From contig NC_069135.1 of assembly GCF_026914265.1 (NCBI RefSeq), forward strand, positions 5,101,001-5,165,000: a DNA stretch of 64,000 nt. Direction: 5' to 3'. The stretch's first letter is position 1, and every line of letters starts with the position of its first letter. A program made the position numbers and the translations under genes. The notes below the pieces were generated by a model. It worked only from the letters and a program-made list of their open reading frames with translations. It did no database searches and was not told where the DNA came from. The DNA is from Mya arenaria (Eukaryota; Mollusca; Bivalvia; Myida; Myidae). Of the stretch, positions 15,001-26,385 are shown in pieces.

Positions 15001-18000
15001 AAACAACACATTGCAAGCTATCAGTTTTTAAATATAAAGTAAGTAACTATATGATATCACATCTTTGATGCCTTTCTTCCAGCCGCCATTTGGAGGAATG
15101 CGCCGTGAGAAGACAGTTGTGGATGTTGAGGTGAGCGACGAACAGAAGGCCGCCCTCTTGTCACAGATGGTCCAACACCAGAAGAACCTGCAGAGCAAGA
15201 TCACTGAACAACAGAGGAAACAAGAGGAAATGGTACGGTATCCTTAAAATAATTGAGACATTGTGAGGCAGATCTTTTTAAGACTTGTGTTAATTGTTAT
15301 TTTTACAGTTGTTAGTGTTTGATTACATGTGATGAGTAGTGACAGTGGTGAAGCCATCTGTTGTGTTTGTTATGTTTTGGGTTGCGGTCAGTGTCAAAAA
15401 CTGCCTCCTTAATTGTAGATCTTGTTTAATGATTAAGTAATAAATAGTATATTTATGGTAAGGAGGTAAATTTTGAGGTGGAAAGGTGTGATATTACATT
15501 TGTACACCCCCACTCTTTCGTTTTGCATCTGGTAATATTGATGCACAGTCATCCACCATGAGTGGAATGATGGTCTCTGCTTTTGTTACATAGGTGGGTT
15601 TTATGTACACATGTCTAGCTCATTTAAATAATTAAGATGCCTTAATGGGACATAGGTAATTTTTCAGTTGGTTACGAAAAGTATGAACTGCTATGATAAA
15701 CACCTTTGTGTCTGTGTTTCAGTTGCGTCGACGTTTAGATGTGAGGAAAGGCCGTCAGACAGACGAGGCTGCCGAGGTCTTCAGCATCGGACAGCGGCAG
15801 AAAACCATCCTCGAAAAGACACAACAGGTTTGTTTTTGCAGTTTCAGGCTTAAAACTTTTAAACGTAAGCATGCATGGATTTAAACTACTGGGCTCTGGT
15901 GTGTTAATTTAAACCAGTCTGGCACACATTTAACCAGTCCAGCTAGCATGCAGGGTTTGTTCTAATGTTTAATTCTGTATCAATATTCATTCTTTATTCG
16001 ACGCATAAGAACTGCAATAACCATAATCAAGTTTATTCTGTTATTTATGATATACCCATCATAACTCTACACTTCACAAATAATAGTAGTCGGTATTCCA
16101 CAGCACTGCAATATGGCTTTGCTTACATCATAACAAATATAAATGGGTGATGTTAAAATGATGTCATTAAACAGAATACTGAATATTTAGTCATAAATGA
16201 TTTTTGGTATGAAATTGTGTGTCTATTGAGTGATTTGAACTAGGAATGCATATGATAAAAGGTTTATTAGAAATGCGTTTTGATCTGTATTGTCATTTTT
16301 GACTCTCATGGATTTTTGCAGATTTTGATTGATATTTTGTGACTTGTGAAATCAGTATCTGAAAAAATCCATTTGAGTTGAATACAACCTCCTACATTAA
16401 TTGCAGTTCTAACAACCCCATTTTATTAGTGAATTAATTTCTATAAAGACATGATTGTGTGTCTGTAAATTAGATCTTTTTGCATTATACTGCATGTTTT
16501 AGGAATAATTATCTTTTGCATCGCTGATCTATTGCTTGTTATATTTCAATGAACTCATAAATCATTTGAACAATTTGTATTCAGCTTTGTAACACAATCA
16601 AACAGGAGGCTGAAGTATAATTAGTTTCCCCGTAGTGATTTGCAGTAATTCATTTTAAAGTTGCACTTTTTAAGTTGTTTTTATTTTGACTGTCATAGAC
16701 AAAGAGTGGAATTATTTAAATAGAAATTGCAAAATTATGTAGATGGAAAAATTCTTATGTTTTTTATACACATTCAAGATTTAGAGTATTTAAAGAGTGT
16801 AGTTTGCACAAGTAGAAATTGCAATATTATTTTTCTGTTTGAGATACAATTTAAACTTGTTTTACACGATGCAGTGTTTTTCACATTCTTATGATAGCAA
16901 TGTATACCATATGAGAAATATATATTTGTGCTGGTGATAGCGTGCAAAAACTTTAACCTTTGCCATCATTCAAAAAAACTCTATTTATATTTTTTTAATG
17001 TAACTGGTACACACATAACCAATAATAATAATGCACATGTTCATCACTATTCAAAATTCTAGCTTTAATTCTCTTTTTCGAGTTTAAAAACAGACGAGTG
17101 TTTCAGTTCACTCTGCGGCACTCCTGTCAACTGTTTTGTGTTGCAAAAATCCATTAAAGGTATTGTTAATACCCTGATGCATCTTTATTGGTGTTGGGTC
17201 ATCACTTAGAAACCATTCAAGATATTGATCCATTACTCTGGATGAAATACTTGTGGAGTTATTCACCCTTATTGAATGAAAAAACTTACTGTTTCCTTAT
17301 TTTGTTGATGTGTTTAATACCAGGATGAGAAGGCTCGGCAGTTACAGACCATCCAGGAGCGAGTGATTCGCCAACGGGAGAAACGCTCACCCTCACCAGG
17401 CTTAAAAAAGGTGGGGTCTTGGTTTTAGTTGTATTTTAATCATAACCTCATTTGCTAGGTGTTTTATCTAAAATATTTACATTCCTCTAGACCTTAGTAT
17501 CGGTGAATCTTGACATTCATATTGTATAACATGCACTGTGTTATGACGTCATTGTTTATTTCAATATTGCGCTCCGATTGGATTAGCATTATGTGATTTA
17601 ACCAATGATATAAGACCTTACAAAAATCAGCAATTTTCTAAAACAAAGATGTGCTGTCGGTTACATTTCTTTAAGTACTACTCAATTGTAAAAGATAATG
17701 CTAATTTTTAATCATTATGAATAATTATTTAAAATGTTATATAAGTATTGATCACATTTTTACTTGCATTTATGCTGTATGAACGCAGTAGGACAAGCGA
17801 GCAAGTAACCAAAAAGCGCTAGCACGCTTCATGGAATTTGCTCGCTTGCTCTACTGCGTTCATACAGCATAAATGCAAGAAAAATTGCTATCAACAGTTA
17901 ACTCTTTTATGCTACAAAGGAATTTTTAGCAAGATGATGTGTTTGTGTTTAAACAGAAAAAATAACAGTGAGCTACATCCTACATCATATATTTTAAGTA

Positions 18001-19671
18001 AATATGTTAAATTTAAAATAAGACCATTTATAAATCCTGAACTATAAAAGTAATGAAACTTAAGAGTAGAAATATTAACATGGCATTTTTTCTGCAAGAT
18101 CAAGTATCAATGAAAGTTTTGACATTTAATGTAAATAATAGTGTTATTTAAACCATTGAATTAAAATATCATGTTGTTTTAAGCCCACTAAACGTTTTGA
18201 TTGCTGTACTCTTGGAACTTCAAATCTAGAACCAGCAGCAAATTGTTTTATGCTGGTTAATTCTTTAATTTAGTCAAAGTTAACTTAACTGCTTATTGAT
18301 TGGTCAATATTTATCCAATGATAACTATTAACCAATCAAATCAGTTTAATGAGGAAGCAGTATCCAGTAGATAACCTATGGACAATTTATCCAAGTGGCA
18401 GATCGGTAGTGGTAACACACTTGACTATCAATCCAGGGGTCGCAGGTTGATTCCCCATCGCATCACTAAAAATTACTAACTGTCTTCCGGGAGGGACGTT
18501 AAATGGGGGTCCCATGTGACAGTGCTATACACTGGTGCAAATAAAGTACTAGGGAAGCTCTAAGCAGGGTTACATTCTGTCTGTGCACTATGCTCCAAAA
18601 ACCTAAAATGACTAACAATCTTAACGGAGCACTTGCCGAATGGGCATGGCCCAAGTGCGAGTATAAATAAGCTTACAAACACACTCCAAGTTTTATGGCT
18701 GCTGCAGTACAGACAGTAATCGAATAGTTATAAGGTCATTGGGTGGAATTTTTTGTCAATATTGCAGTTTGGCACCAACTTATTAAAATATTGTATTTCA
18801 GCTGACCACTATAACAGAACATTAGAATTACACAACCATTATCAGTTGTAAGCAAAGTGTGCACCTTTTTCCCTTTGTTAGTTTTTTATGAATTTTATAT
18901 CATGTCAGTTTTGTGATTTAGATGTTGTTTCACAAAGTTTTCCTTCAAAACACAGTGCTGTGAAATATTTTATGTTGGACTTATATTGGGGACTTTGGGT
19001 TGAGAAAAAAAATATTTGGAAGCCTTTTTATCTCACTTGAATGTTGTTGTTTTTATATACAAAACTTGCTAACTAATTTATCCTTGAAAGTAAAGAAAAA
19101 ACTATTTCACAGCACATGTATTTTGTAATTTTCAAGATAGTTCATTTATATTCTTTTTGTGAACTGTTAAAATGTTTGTCTCCCTGCCTTTAGCCTTTTC
19201 GCATGCGTCAGACCTGACCTACTTCAAACAAAAAAATATTGTATGTTTCTAAACCAGTAATTATATGTACCGTGGTAAAACCTTTTTTGTCTTTTCTTAT
19301 TGCTTATGTCAATAGATGACAATAGAATTTCAATTGATTTTATTAAATGGAAAATCTGTGACTTGCATTTTATGTGCATACTCAAGTGAAGATATAATGT
19401 GGATTAAAGGTAGTGTTCAGTGTAAGTTGTAGCAAGTTGCTTATGTTTGCTTATTACCAGCCTAGATAGTGGCCTTCATAAGAAACCATATTTAGTCACT
19501 AAAAGTACTTTTGCTTATTACTGGGCTATTAAAGTAGAATTTGGATATTAAATGATTTTTGGGGGGAATTGGGGCCAATCTTCAAAAAATACTGCCATCC
19601 CAATGAATAAAATATAATTTATAACACTAAACTATTTATTATATTTTCAGATTCGAGGAAAGGAAAAGTAA
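14..19671 (+). CDS. Large coiled-coil protein, 3' part, 26 exons (5' end outside window)
   Basis: Exons joined by GT..AG with consistent phase: 14-68, 605-774, 872-1066, 2522-2645, 3150-3263, 3586-3701, 3886-4058, 4332-4533, 4848-5003, 5329-5484, 5932-6126, 6808-6970, 7194-7372, about 8239-8447, 8812-8960, 10142-10266, 10600-10792, 11096-11238, 11772-11979, 12354-12430, 12812-12997, 14708-14851, 15083-15232, 15723-15827, 17324-17410, 19651-19671 (stop TAA). This gives about 1264 residues. The protein is very rich in E, R, K, Q and L, with long predicted helices and no signal peptide or membrane segment. Modules recur: 'EWNRMSEKERQRR' (exon 4) and 'EWNHLSEKQRQQK' (exon 12), each after 'KYDALKDKL' or 'KYDAIRDKL'. 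The end is a basic, serine/proline-containing tail. I do not recognise the family; a cytoskeletal or ciliary scaffold is only a guess. The acceptor of exon 14 is uncertain (8228 is the better-looking site, but only 8239 keeps phase). Introns not listed separately show nothing notable. Confidence 0.85.
1085..1395 (+). repeat. Two decayed tandem copies of exon 3 inside intron 3
   Basis: Exon 3 of the coiled-coil gene ends with a stretch encoding 'SSHDDIIEALEGKYDALKDK'. Directly downstream, about 1095-1218 repeats this DNA with substitutions ('cagccatgatggcatattga', 'ggccctggaagggaaatttg', 'atcaaggagatgagta'). About 1240-1390 repeats it again, more diverged, with 'cagccgtgatggcttagtga'. The unit is about 150 bp. 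Both copies have in-frame stops and have lost the exact donor, so they are dead exon duplicates. The rest of intron 3 (1396-2521) shows no gene. Confidence 0.8.
6480..6766. repeat. Intronic fold-back element with two hairpins (MITE-like)
   Basis: In intron 11. Hairpin 1 pairs 6480-6516 with 6517-6553; both outer ends are TGACGTCA and the arms carry 'tttttggc' against 'gccaaaaa'. Hairpin 2 pairs 6674-6694 (gggccatatggcattataagg-type arm) with 6746-6766, with one mismatch. The two hairpins are about 120 bp apart and may be parts of one non-autonomous element. No coding capacity is seen. Confidence 0.6.
9180..9960. repeat. Tandem repeat of about 150 bp units in intron 15
   Basis: The phrase 'gaccctattgattttgagatcagtaggtcaaaggtcaaggt' recurs in diverged form at about 9310, 9465, 9645 and 9780, each time before a 'gtgacc...gaggtgaaa' segment. 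The left flank begins 'ggggagacatattgtttttg'. It resembles the element at 60387-61168 in unit content. The remainder of intron 15 has no gene. Chance open frames here are not genes. Confidence 0.75.
13640..14260 (-). mobile_element. Degenerate LINE fragment (linker before reverse transcriptase)
   Basis: Within intron 21. Read on the - strand, 13880-13920 gives 'NPKSEEFWKILNNK', the kind of 'NPKEFWKILN' motif found between endonuclease and RT in many invertebrate non-LTR retrotransposons. A shifted frame nearby reads 'AKFVRNFFRNAYADD'. Frameshifts and stops are frequent, so it is a dead fragment. No RT box is preserved here. It could belong to the same family as the RT fragment at 25.3-25.7 kb, but this cannot be settled by eye. 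The rest of intron 21 (12998-14707) shows nothing further. Confidence 0.5.
17763..17879. repeat. Long hairpin, 42-bp arms, in intron 25
   Basis: 17763-17804 and 17838-17879 are reverse complements with only a two-base difference (gga against gag-type change). The arms contain 'tgctgtatgaacgcagta' and 'caagcgagcaa'. The loop is about 33 bp and contains 'agcgctagcacgct'. It looks like a miniature fold-back element. No tRNA or microRNA assignment is possible from sequence alone. Confidence 0.75.
18394..18675 (+). mobile_element. tRNA-derived SINE
   Basis: The head resembles a tRNA gene: 'tagtggtaacacacttga' fits an A box and 'ggtcgcaggttgattcccc' fits a B box, with about 35 bp between them. A body follows with 'tcttccgggagggacgttaa' and 'gggggtcccatgtgac', similar to the conserved central domains described for mollusc and other metazoan SINEs. 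The end is near 'gtgcgagtataaataagctt'. It lies in intron 25 in the same orientation as the gene. Confidence 0.75.
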
Positions 19672-20130
19672 TAAGCTGAAAGGATGGTAAAACAAAAAGG
19701 CGTCTAGTCAGGATACTTGTTCCTTGACTGTGTCAGAAGATGTGACAAAGACAAAATCAAAATATTTTTTTATGTAAACAAAGGTCCTATGCAAAATAGT
19801 TTTTCATGTTGTTGTAACATGCACATATTTTCTGTTATAACAGGACATTTTGATAAGGTTGTATTGACATATTGTTTACATTTTGTTTTTGTATCTGTTT
19901 ACAAATAGTTTGTCTAACTCACAAGGAGCAGAAACAAATTATTTTCTTATACTTATAAAAGCCAGTGTTACCATTGACTCTATATACATAAAGGCTTAAG
20001 TAAACAAAAACAAATTGTTTCTGCCCCCTGTGGTCTAACTACTGCATTTATTGAATTTTGCATTTAAAATGTATTAAAGAGTATGTACCTTATCAGGGCT
20101 TTGCACAAATAAAACATTTCATAAGCCTGT
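19672..20130 (+). other. 3' UTR of the coiled-coil gene with candidate poly(A) signal
   Basis: After the TAA stop no continued reading frame exists. The first plausible AATAAA is at 20108-20113, followed by T-rich sequence. A second 'AAAATAAACAAA' lies near 20883. Which is used cannot be decided here. The same 3' sequence reappears as relics at about 36.8-37.76 kb and 42.9-43.8 kb. Confidence 0.5.
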
Positions 20131-21099
20131 AATGTTTTCAAAGGATTAAGTTAATTGGATTTTAATTAAACGTTGAATACTTGTTACATTTTTTTTTCCA
20201 TGTTTATAAGTTTTCTTGCATTTAAGTATTGCTTTCTTGCATTTCATAACTTTGTTTACAAGATACTTTTTTAAAGCTGTTTTTCTATATTTGCAGTTTT
20301 TGTTAATGTTGCAGAGTAAATAATGTATATTGAATGGTTTTTTGACATGTTTTCTTTACTTATCTGTAGGTTTTGTTGGCATTTTGGCTGGTGATTTATT
20401 CCTAACCTATTTGTTGTATATAGTCTGTGATATATATGAAAATTGTGATTTGATGTGATGCAGTTAGTACAGCAAACACATGCAACGTTATTGTGATATT
20501 ATAGAACCAATAATGACAATCGTTACCCATGTGAACAGTTTGTAATTAGTTAATTAATAATTTCCAAAAATAGCTCAATCATGTTGTAAACTTTTCTCTT
20601 CTCAGTCTATATATATTGCAAAAAAGAATGTTTCAATAATGAAACTAAGTTATAAATACTATCTTGAATGATTTTATTCAAATCATATTGTACATATCTT
20701 TATTTAAAATTAATAAGAATATACAACTACAGATATACATTATTGTGTAATTTTTTGAAAATCTACTACACAAAAACATTTAAAATTGTTATGCAGTTAA
20801 TGCTTTTATAAAAATGATTATTCAGCTTATAAAATGTTGATATCTTAATTAACGCAGCAGGCCTGTGCTTTTATTGTTTCAAAATAAACAAAATAACATC
20901 CTAGTTGTGTTTAGTTTTTTTCCCTCTTCGTTTTCTTCACCATCCACCGAGATTGCATTTTCTGAAATAGGTTTGTGTTTATTTACAAAGTTAGGTGTTT
21001 ATCTATACATTTGTCAACCTTGACCTTTAGATTACATATTTATGATGTTTTTTCCCCCTGTTGAATGATATGTATCAGTGTGAGATTAAAGGTAAAAGA

Positions 21100-21388
21100 T
21101 GCACTCTCACAGATTGACAGTTTTCACATATGTTTTAGTTTTTGTCTCACAGCTGATTTTGTTATAAATGCCTTCATTTTAGTCATATAACTCACAATAG
21201 AACACGTCTCAATTTTGGGGAAAACTGCCAAATAACTCCTTTTTCATAAAGTATTAGTAGTGCTTTTGCCATAGCAATTTTCAAACGTAAATATGAACTG
21301 ATCTTTTGTTAGAAGTCTTTTACCCAAATTTTGCTCATTCTAAGACAAAAAATAAAAGTTGTTGAAACTGTCGATCTGTGAGAGTGCA
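21100..21388. mobile_element. MITE with 24-bp TIRs, absent from sister units
   Basis: The ends are 'TGCACTCTCACAGATTGACA' (21100) and the reverse complement of a near-identical sequence (21365-21388, 'tcgatctgtgagagtgca'). At the corresponding place units 2 and 3 read straight through ('gattaaagattact'), so the insertion happened only in unit 1. There is no reading frame inside. Confidence 0.85.
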
Positions 21389-22708
21389 GCTTTATAGTAA
21401 AACATCGGAACCAAATCAAATTATATTAATCAAGATATGTACCTTATCAGAGAAATATAATTTTCAACGTTCATGTAAAACCATTCTCATCCATCAGAGG
21501 TTTGATAACGATTATAGTATCTTGTATAAAATGTAATAAGCGCTGGGTGGCGTTTAAAAGGCACGAATTATGTGTGCGCATTAGAATTTAAAAGCATTTA
21601 GCTTTAGGGAATCGTTCACATCGATTAAATTGATTGTTAAATTTTACAAGAAAATGTTCATGGTGAAAATTTGCTATATAATGTAATTTGATCACATTAA
21701 TGATCAAGTCTCCAAAGAACATAGCGATATCATATACATTTGTACTCCATATCTCACGTATACATGAAACATATAATTGATATGTTTTCTATTTATCATT
21801 ACTAAGAAGTTTACAGTAGATGACGCCCGACAACGAGTTCTCCCTCAAAAAGAGAAATTGATCTGTTTTCCCTCTGCCAGTCGACCACGTCTGTATAAAG
21901 CTGCATTTTCTGTCAAGCAAGTTGTTACCTAAACTTACTTTGCTCATGTTGCAAGTTCATGCTTCTAAGCTTCACCGGGTTTCCCCAAGTGCTTTTCTAT
22001 GATATTTCCAAAACTATCATTAAAATGGTATTGATTTTGTTGTTTTGTATAGGAGGTTATTATTTATAATGGTAATTAGGGAACATGTAGACGTGAACGA
22101 TTTATCAATATTCACTGTGCGCAGATTAACTTTTTGTGAATCTTCTTCAATGTAATACATAAATAATTCTTTACGAACCATAACCTGTATACTTCTGAAC
22201 CAAAGTTCAGTACGGTTTGTTTTAATTAAATATAATCTATACTGATATTCCTGTACATAGTCACAATCCATGCACTCGTATTTTCATAAAATTTGAAACA
22301 TTTAATATGAACTATGTAAAGGTTAAAGGTTTTAAACTTAAGAATTTATTTCGGTGAACGCATGCTTTCCCTTACAATCTTAAACCATTACTAACATATA
22401 TTGTGCAATTATGAACTCCAACGATCGTTGTTTGCAGGAGAATGGTGAATACTGGTTACAGTTAGAACCAATAATTGACTGTAATGCGCTGGAATCCCAG
22501 CATATACATGGTGCTTAGAAATTAGATACTGTAAAATGTACATGGCGCTTTGTCGCGCTGAAATTATACATGTTCCTTGTTTTATTTAGTAATATTTGTA
22601 ATATGACATTTTTCACGTATACACAGACCTTCGATGGTCATGTAAATGCCCTTACCCTTGACACGTATAACTTGGGCGAACATATGCTATTGAAAACAGA
22701 GCGTAGGC

Positions 22709-23054
22709 AGTGGCGTAGCTACATATATCCTTGTAGGCCTGGGTCTACAACTATTTTGAAAATTGAAAAAAATGAATAACTCCAAAACGCAATAAAAACA
22801 ACTCAAAATATGTATATAACGAAGCAAGGTTTATTTAAACTATCTGCTAGGTGTATTGCTTGATGTTATTGTAATCATTGCATATATATTTAAGTTTGTG
22901 TAATGTGCATATAAAATGGATGTAATTGTGCGTTTTTTTTTCTTGGAATGCTCCCAAATTGCACTGTTTTGTTTCTAATTTAGAAAGAAATCTTTGGGTT
23001 GGGTAACCCCGAACCATCGGGCCTACAAGTTTTTAAGGCCTCGCTACGCCCCAA
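22709..23054. mobile_element. hAT-like non-autonomous element with GTAGGC target duplication
   Basis: The left end 'agtggcgtagctac' and right end 'ctcgctacgcccc' are inverted. GTAGGC flanks both sides (22703-22708 and 23055-23060). Sister units 3 and 4 lack the element and read from 'attgaaaaccgaaagccgtt' directly into 'tggtttttagaaa'. CAGTGGCGTAGC ends are common in animal hAT-derived elements; the class call rests on that resemblance. Confidence 0.75.
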
Positions 23055-23272
23055 GTAGGCGGTTTTCAGAAACTAGTTCCCGCTTTGATTGTCAAATTTC
23101 CAAGTGAAATACCCTTTTTCAAATAAACCATTGTCTTCCGGGTATTTAAAGTAACGTCTTGTGTTATTCCACAACCTGTTATGTCGCAAACGTCGGTGAC
23201 TGGGCCGGACTAGCAATTTCGTTTTACGCAGTATATTCATTTGTTAAAAAGTGTAATTTGAAAGTTGGTCAG

Positions 23273-24001
23273 ATGACTGCGCTAACATCCGCTTGTTCGT
23301 GTGGGGCATACGCCCTTGCCGCGACAATGTTCTACAATTTTTTTTTTAAAAGAAGTGGATTACCAACCATGTTTTTGGGCTTAGTTATAGGACTTATGTT
23401 GGACACTGCTCTCATTCCATCCGAAGTGTCAGCCTTTTGTTTAACCATAGCAGCCATTATATTAATGAAAAACGCTGAATGGATCGTGAGCGCCTTTAAA
23501 ATGGACGTGTTCCTTGCGTTTCTCTTCGCTATATGTAACGTACGTTACGGTTTGTTTGATTGGCATGTTTCTTCATCTGTTAATAGTTATTTCAGTGCCC
23601 TTACAGTGCCCTTTCTTGCCATCAAGTCGTGCAGCGTGCCCTGGGAAATGGCGCGAGTGCTATTAGCCGCCATTCCTCAGTTCCTCCGAAAACCAACATG
23701 GCTAAAAGCCAAACTACAAGGACTACGCAGCAAGCTGGGTCCGATGTACGTTCTCTTTGTTGCATCTTACTTCTTCAGTAGATGGGGCAGCCATGGCAAC
23801 ATGTTGGCAGATATGTTTGGACTTTTCGTTGCCGTGGTAGCGTTGATTGCCGGAACCGTGTTTCGTCCTGACAACGTCACCGTGTTTGACCTGTTCAGGG
23901 TCAGGTCGACGCGTTCTAAACGCCTGCGTTTGCACGGACAGTGTATGATCGTATCATTTGCTTCATGTAGTTTGATGTTTGTAACTTCTTTGTCGGCATA
24001 A
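23273..24001 (+). CDS. Unrecognised multi-pass membrane protein, copy 1
   Basis: 242 residues from ATG 23273, chosen because the same ATG (MTALTS) opens the other copies. Hydrophobic stretches lie near residues 2-22, 31-70 (two spans), 80-97, 125-140, 150-167, 172-193 and 222-242, with a conserved basic loop 'FLRKPTWLKAKLQGLRSKLG'. The frame is open 38 codons further upstream, adding another hydrophobic span ('DWAGLAISFYAVYSF'), but has no ATG there. A TATTTAAA at about 23143 may be a TATA box. Compared with copy 3 it lacks 40 codons in the middle and is clearly diverged. I do not recognise the family; no catalytic motif is visible. Confidence 0.7.
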   Translation: MTALTSACSCGAYALAATMFYNFFFKRSGLPTMFLGLVIGLMLDTALIPSEVSAFCLTIAAIILMKNAEWIVSAFKMDVFLAFLFAICNVRYGLFDWHVSSSVNSYFSALTVPFLAIKSCSVPWEMARVLLAAIPQFLRKPTWLKAKLQGLRSKLGPMYVLFVASYFFSRWGSHGNMLADMFGLFVAVVALIAGTVFRPDNVTVFDLFRVRSTRSKRLRLHGQCMIVSFASCSLMFVTSLSA

Positions 24002-24430
24002 ACGTGTATGTCTGTTTAAATTTATAAGCATTTATTTATCGTGGGCGAGATGTTAAATAAGGGACAACTGATTTCCTTCTTGTTATTGATCATCATATTT
24101 TTTACTATTGAAGATGGGCATTAAATGTTGCTGTTAATATAAAATATAATTATATTTTTCTTCAATGCATCTTAAAAGTCAATAGTGCCATACTTTCCTT
24201 TTTATTGCTTATTTATGAAATTTTGTTAACTGGCAATGACTCATTATACATAATAAATCAAGATTTGAATATCATATGGTATGTTTACGTACAAATATCT
24301 CATATATCAAATATAGGTTTAACCATGAATATGTAAATAGAGCGATACATTTTCTAAAAATTCATATACCTAGTATTTATATATTAAGTACACTCGTTAC
24401 GTATTTGTTATGAATAAAACTTTTCAAATG

Positions 24431-25289
24431 TCTACCGGCTTACTATTTCATCATGCATGTAGTGTCATTGCAAAATGCACATTTTTAATGTATAATTTGC
24501 CAACTTTCTTTCAATGTGAATTTTAAAAGATTGGTACTTTTTTCTTTTAAATGCACCAACAAAACGGCAAACTATGCTATTAAACGTACATGAGCTGACC
24601 GTCCAGCCGACAAAACTAGTTGATGTTAACACTGTATACAGTGCTCTAATCCATGCATCTTGCTTTTTTGGAATTGTACCCATGAATTATATTTAAAACG
24701 ATATGCTTTTATTTCCAGGCTACCAGCTTATTGTTATGTTGTGGTATGCTGTATATGTTTGTTATTCATGCCGGAAATAACTTATGAGCTAACGTTTCTT
24801 GTTATCATAAACCAGACTTTAAAAAAAAGATTATTGTATCTTGTAATCATTACGATTTTACTTCATGTCATCTTACTGACTTAGAATAATACCTCACTGG
24901 CTGACACATTGTCCATGGAAAATCTGAGTGTACCACGTCAAGGAATTCCTCAAGATCGTAAACAATGCAGAACAATAACAATTCTAAGTCATCCTGAAAA
25001 AATATTCACATCATTTAAGGAATGAATTGCGGGGTTGATGTCATTATCGGGGTATATTGTTATGCAATGAATTACGATCCGAACATATCCGAAGAAGAAT
25101 TGCCGAAAAAAAAGGAATGGAAGTTGAGGTGTTAATATTGTTAAATAAAAACAATAAAAAGATATATGGAAGAAAATACTAAACTTAAAGAAAACCAAGC
25201 TCGATTTATGGCAAAATACGCAAGGACTGATTTTGTTTGTTATTTGTTTGTATAGTATAAACTAGCAGATCTACTTAGTACGGGCTGGA
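24431..25289. other. Intergenic, no gene seen
   Basis: AT-rich sequence between duplication unit 1 and the LINE fragment. Only short chance frames with no recognisable protein features. No repeat structure stood out. Confidence 0.6.
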
Positions 25290-25680
25290 AAAAATATATA
25301 ATGCTGTTATATCGATTTCTCCAATGCATTTGACAATAATGACAGTTTTTATTTGAGGAAAAAAACTACTCGAGTATGGCATACCAGGCAAGTTTATACG
25401 TATTATATACAATTTGTATAGCGCTTTTAAATCCTGTGTTTCTGATGAGAATAACATGCTATCACCATTCTTTGAAAGTAAAAAGGGTGTGCGGCAAGGG
25501 GAAAATATGTCACCGGTAATGTTCGCAATTTATCTGAATGATTTGGCATCCTTTCACCTTTATCTGAACAATACAAGTCGAAATAAGTGTACGCAACATA
25601 CAAAACTTGGTCATCTATCTAAATTTAAAATACTCACCCTACTTTACGCTGACGATACCAGCGCTACTAAGCGAAACTGA
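25290..25680 (+). mobile_element. LINE reverse-transcriptase fragment
   Basis: About 88 codons open at 25414-25680 encode RT motifs: 'GVRQGENMSPVMFAIYLNDL' (RT block with the conserved GVRQG) and 'LLYADDT' (the YADD catalytic box). Just upstream, in a broken frame, 'KLLEYGIPGKFIRIIY' matches the preceding RT block. This is a non-LTR retrotransposon type. The frame ends soon after YADD, and no endonuclease or 3' end is preserved, so it is a dead fragment between duplication units 1 and 2. Confidence 0.85.
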
Positions 25681-26039
25681 AACACATTTGTAAAAAATGA
25701 TTTATGATTAATTATTATTGCATCGATTAAACAAAGGTAGTTGTTTTGGCACTAACCGGCTCGCTATAAATAGCAGGAGACAATATAGTACAAGAAAAAA
25801 AAACATTCTTAATGTTTAAGCCTAGACCTTAATGATCGCCTCTCTTGAACATGTAGCCCGTATTCCAAATAATGATGGTTATTCAATAGTATTCAAAAAG
25901 GTTGATATTTTAACTAAAAACTTAAAATAATTATGTGTGTTTAAAAATGATGTAATTCATGTGAATTATATGTCTATAAGCAAAACATTACTTTTGTTGA
26001 CAGTTTAAGATCATATTATTGTTTTTAAAAAGTTTTCCG
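25681..26039. other. Intergenic, no gene seen
   Basis: Spacer between the LINE fragment and the start of recognisable unit 2 homology. AT-rich; nothing identified. Confidence 0.5.
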
Positions 26040-26385
26040 CAAACCATTTTTCTTGCCAGTCTATATATTGCATGAACTATTTTTCAATCAAGAAACTTAG
26101 TTAGAAACTTACTTAGTTAGAAATTTTGTTCGACTTAAGCATGAAAAGCTCATCGTCACAACAATATGTATAGTAACAAAAGACATGGCATGTGACAATT
26201 ATAATATAAGTTCGATTAATAAATCAATCATAAGTTTGATATAAATATTGTGAGAGTAGGTATAACAATACCAAGAATGTTATCGATATTAAGGTATAAT
26301 ATGAAAAGGTAATGCTTTCGATGATATATAGATATTAACCATCCACCTAGATTGCATTTTCCGAAATTGGGTTGTGTTTATTTAC

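Larger units (their letters stand above)
19190..24430 (+). repeat. Tandem segmental duplication, unit 1 (gene tail plus membrane-protein gene)
   Basis: This stretch runs from the last intron of the coiled-coil gene through its 3' UTR and an intergenic region to membrane-protein gene copy 1. Its pieces recur in the same order downstream, for example 'gacctgacctactt' (19213; 36517), 'tgttgtaacatgcacatatt' (19811; 36913), 'taaatactatctt/ttt' (20654; 37407) and 'ccatccacc.agattgcattttc' (20942; 37761). It is the most diverged unit and the only one attached to the intact gene, so it is probably closest to the ancestral arrangement. Confidence 0.8.

Noticed and set aside
18394..18460. Possible tRNA gene from A and B box-like sequence
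   Set aside because: No acceptor stem or complete cloverleaf could be formed, and it continues into a SINE body.
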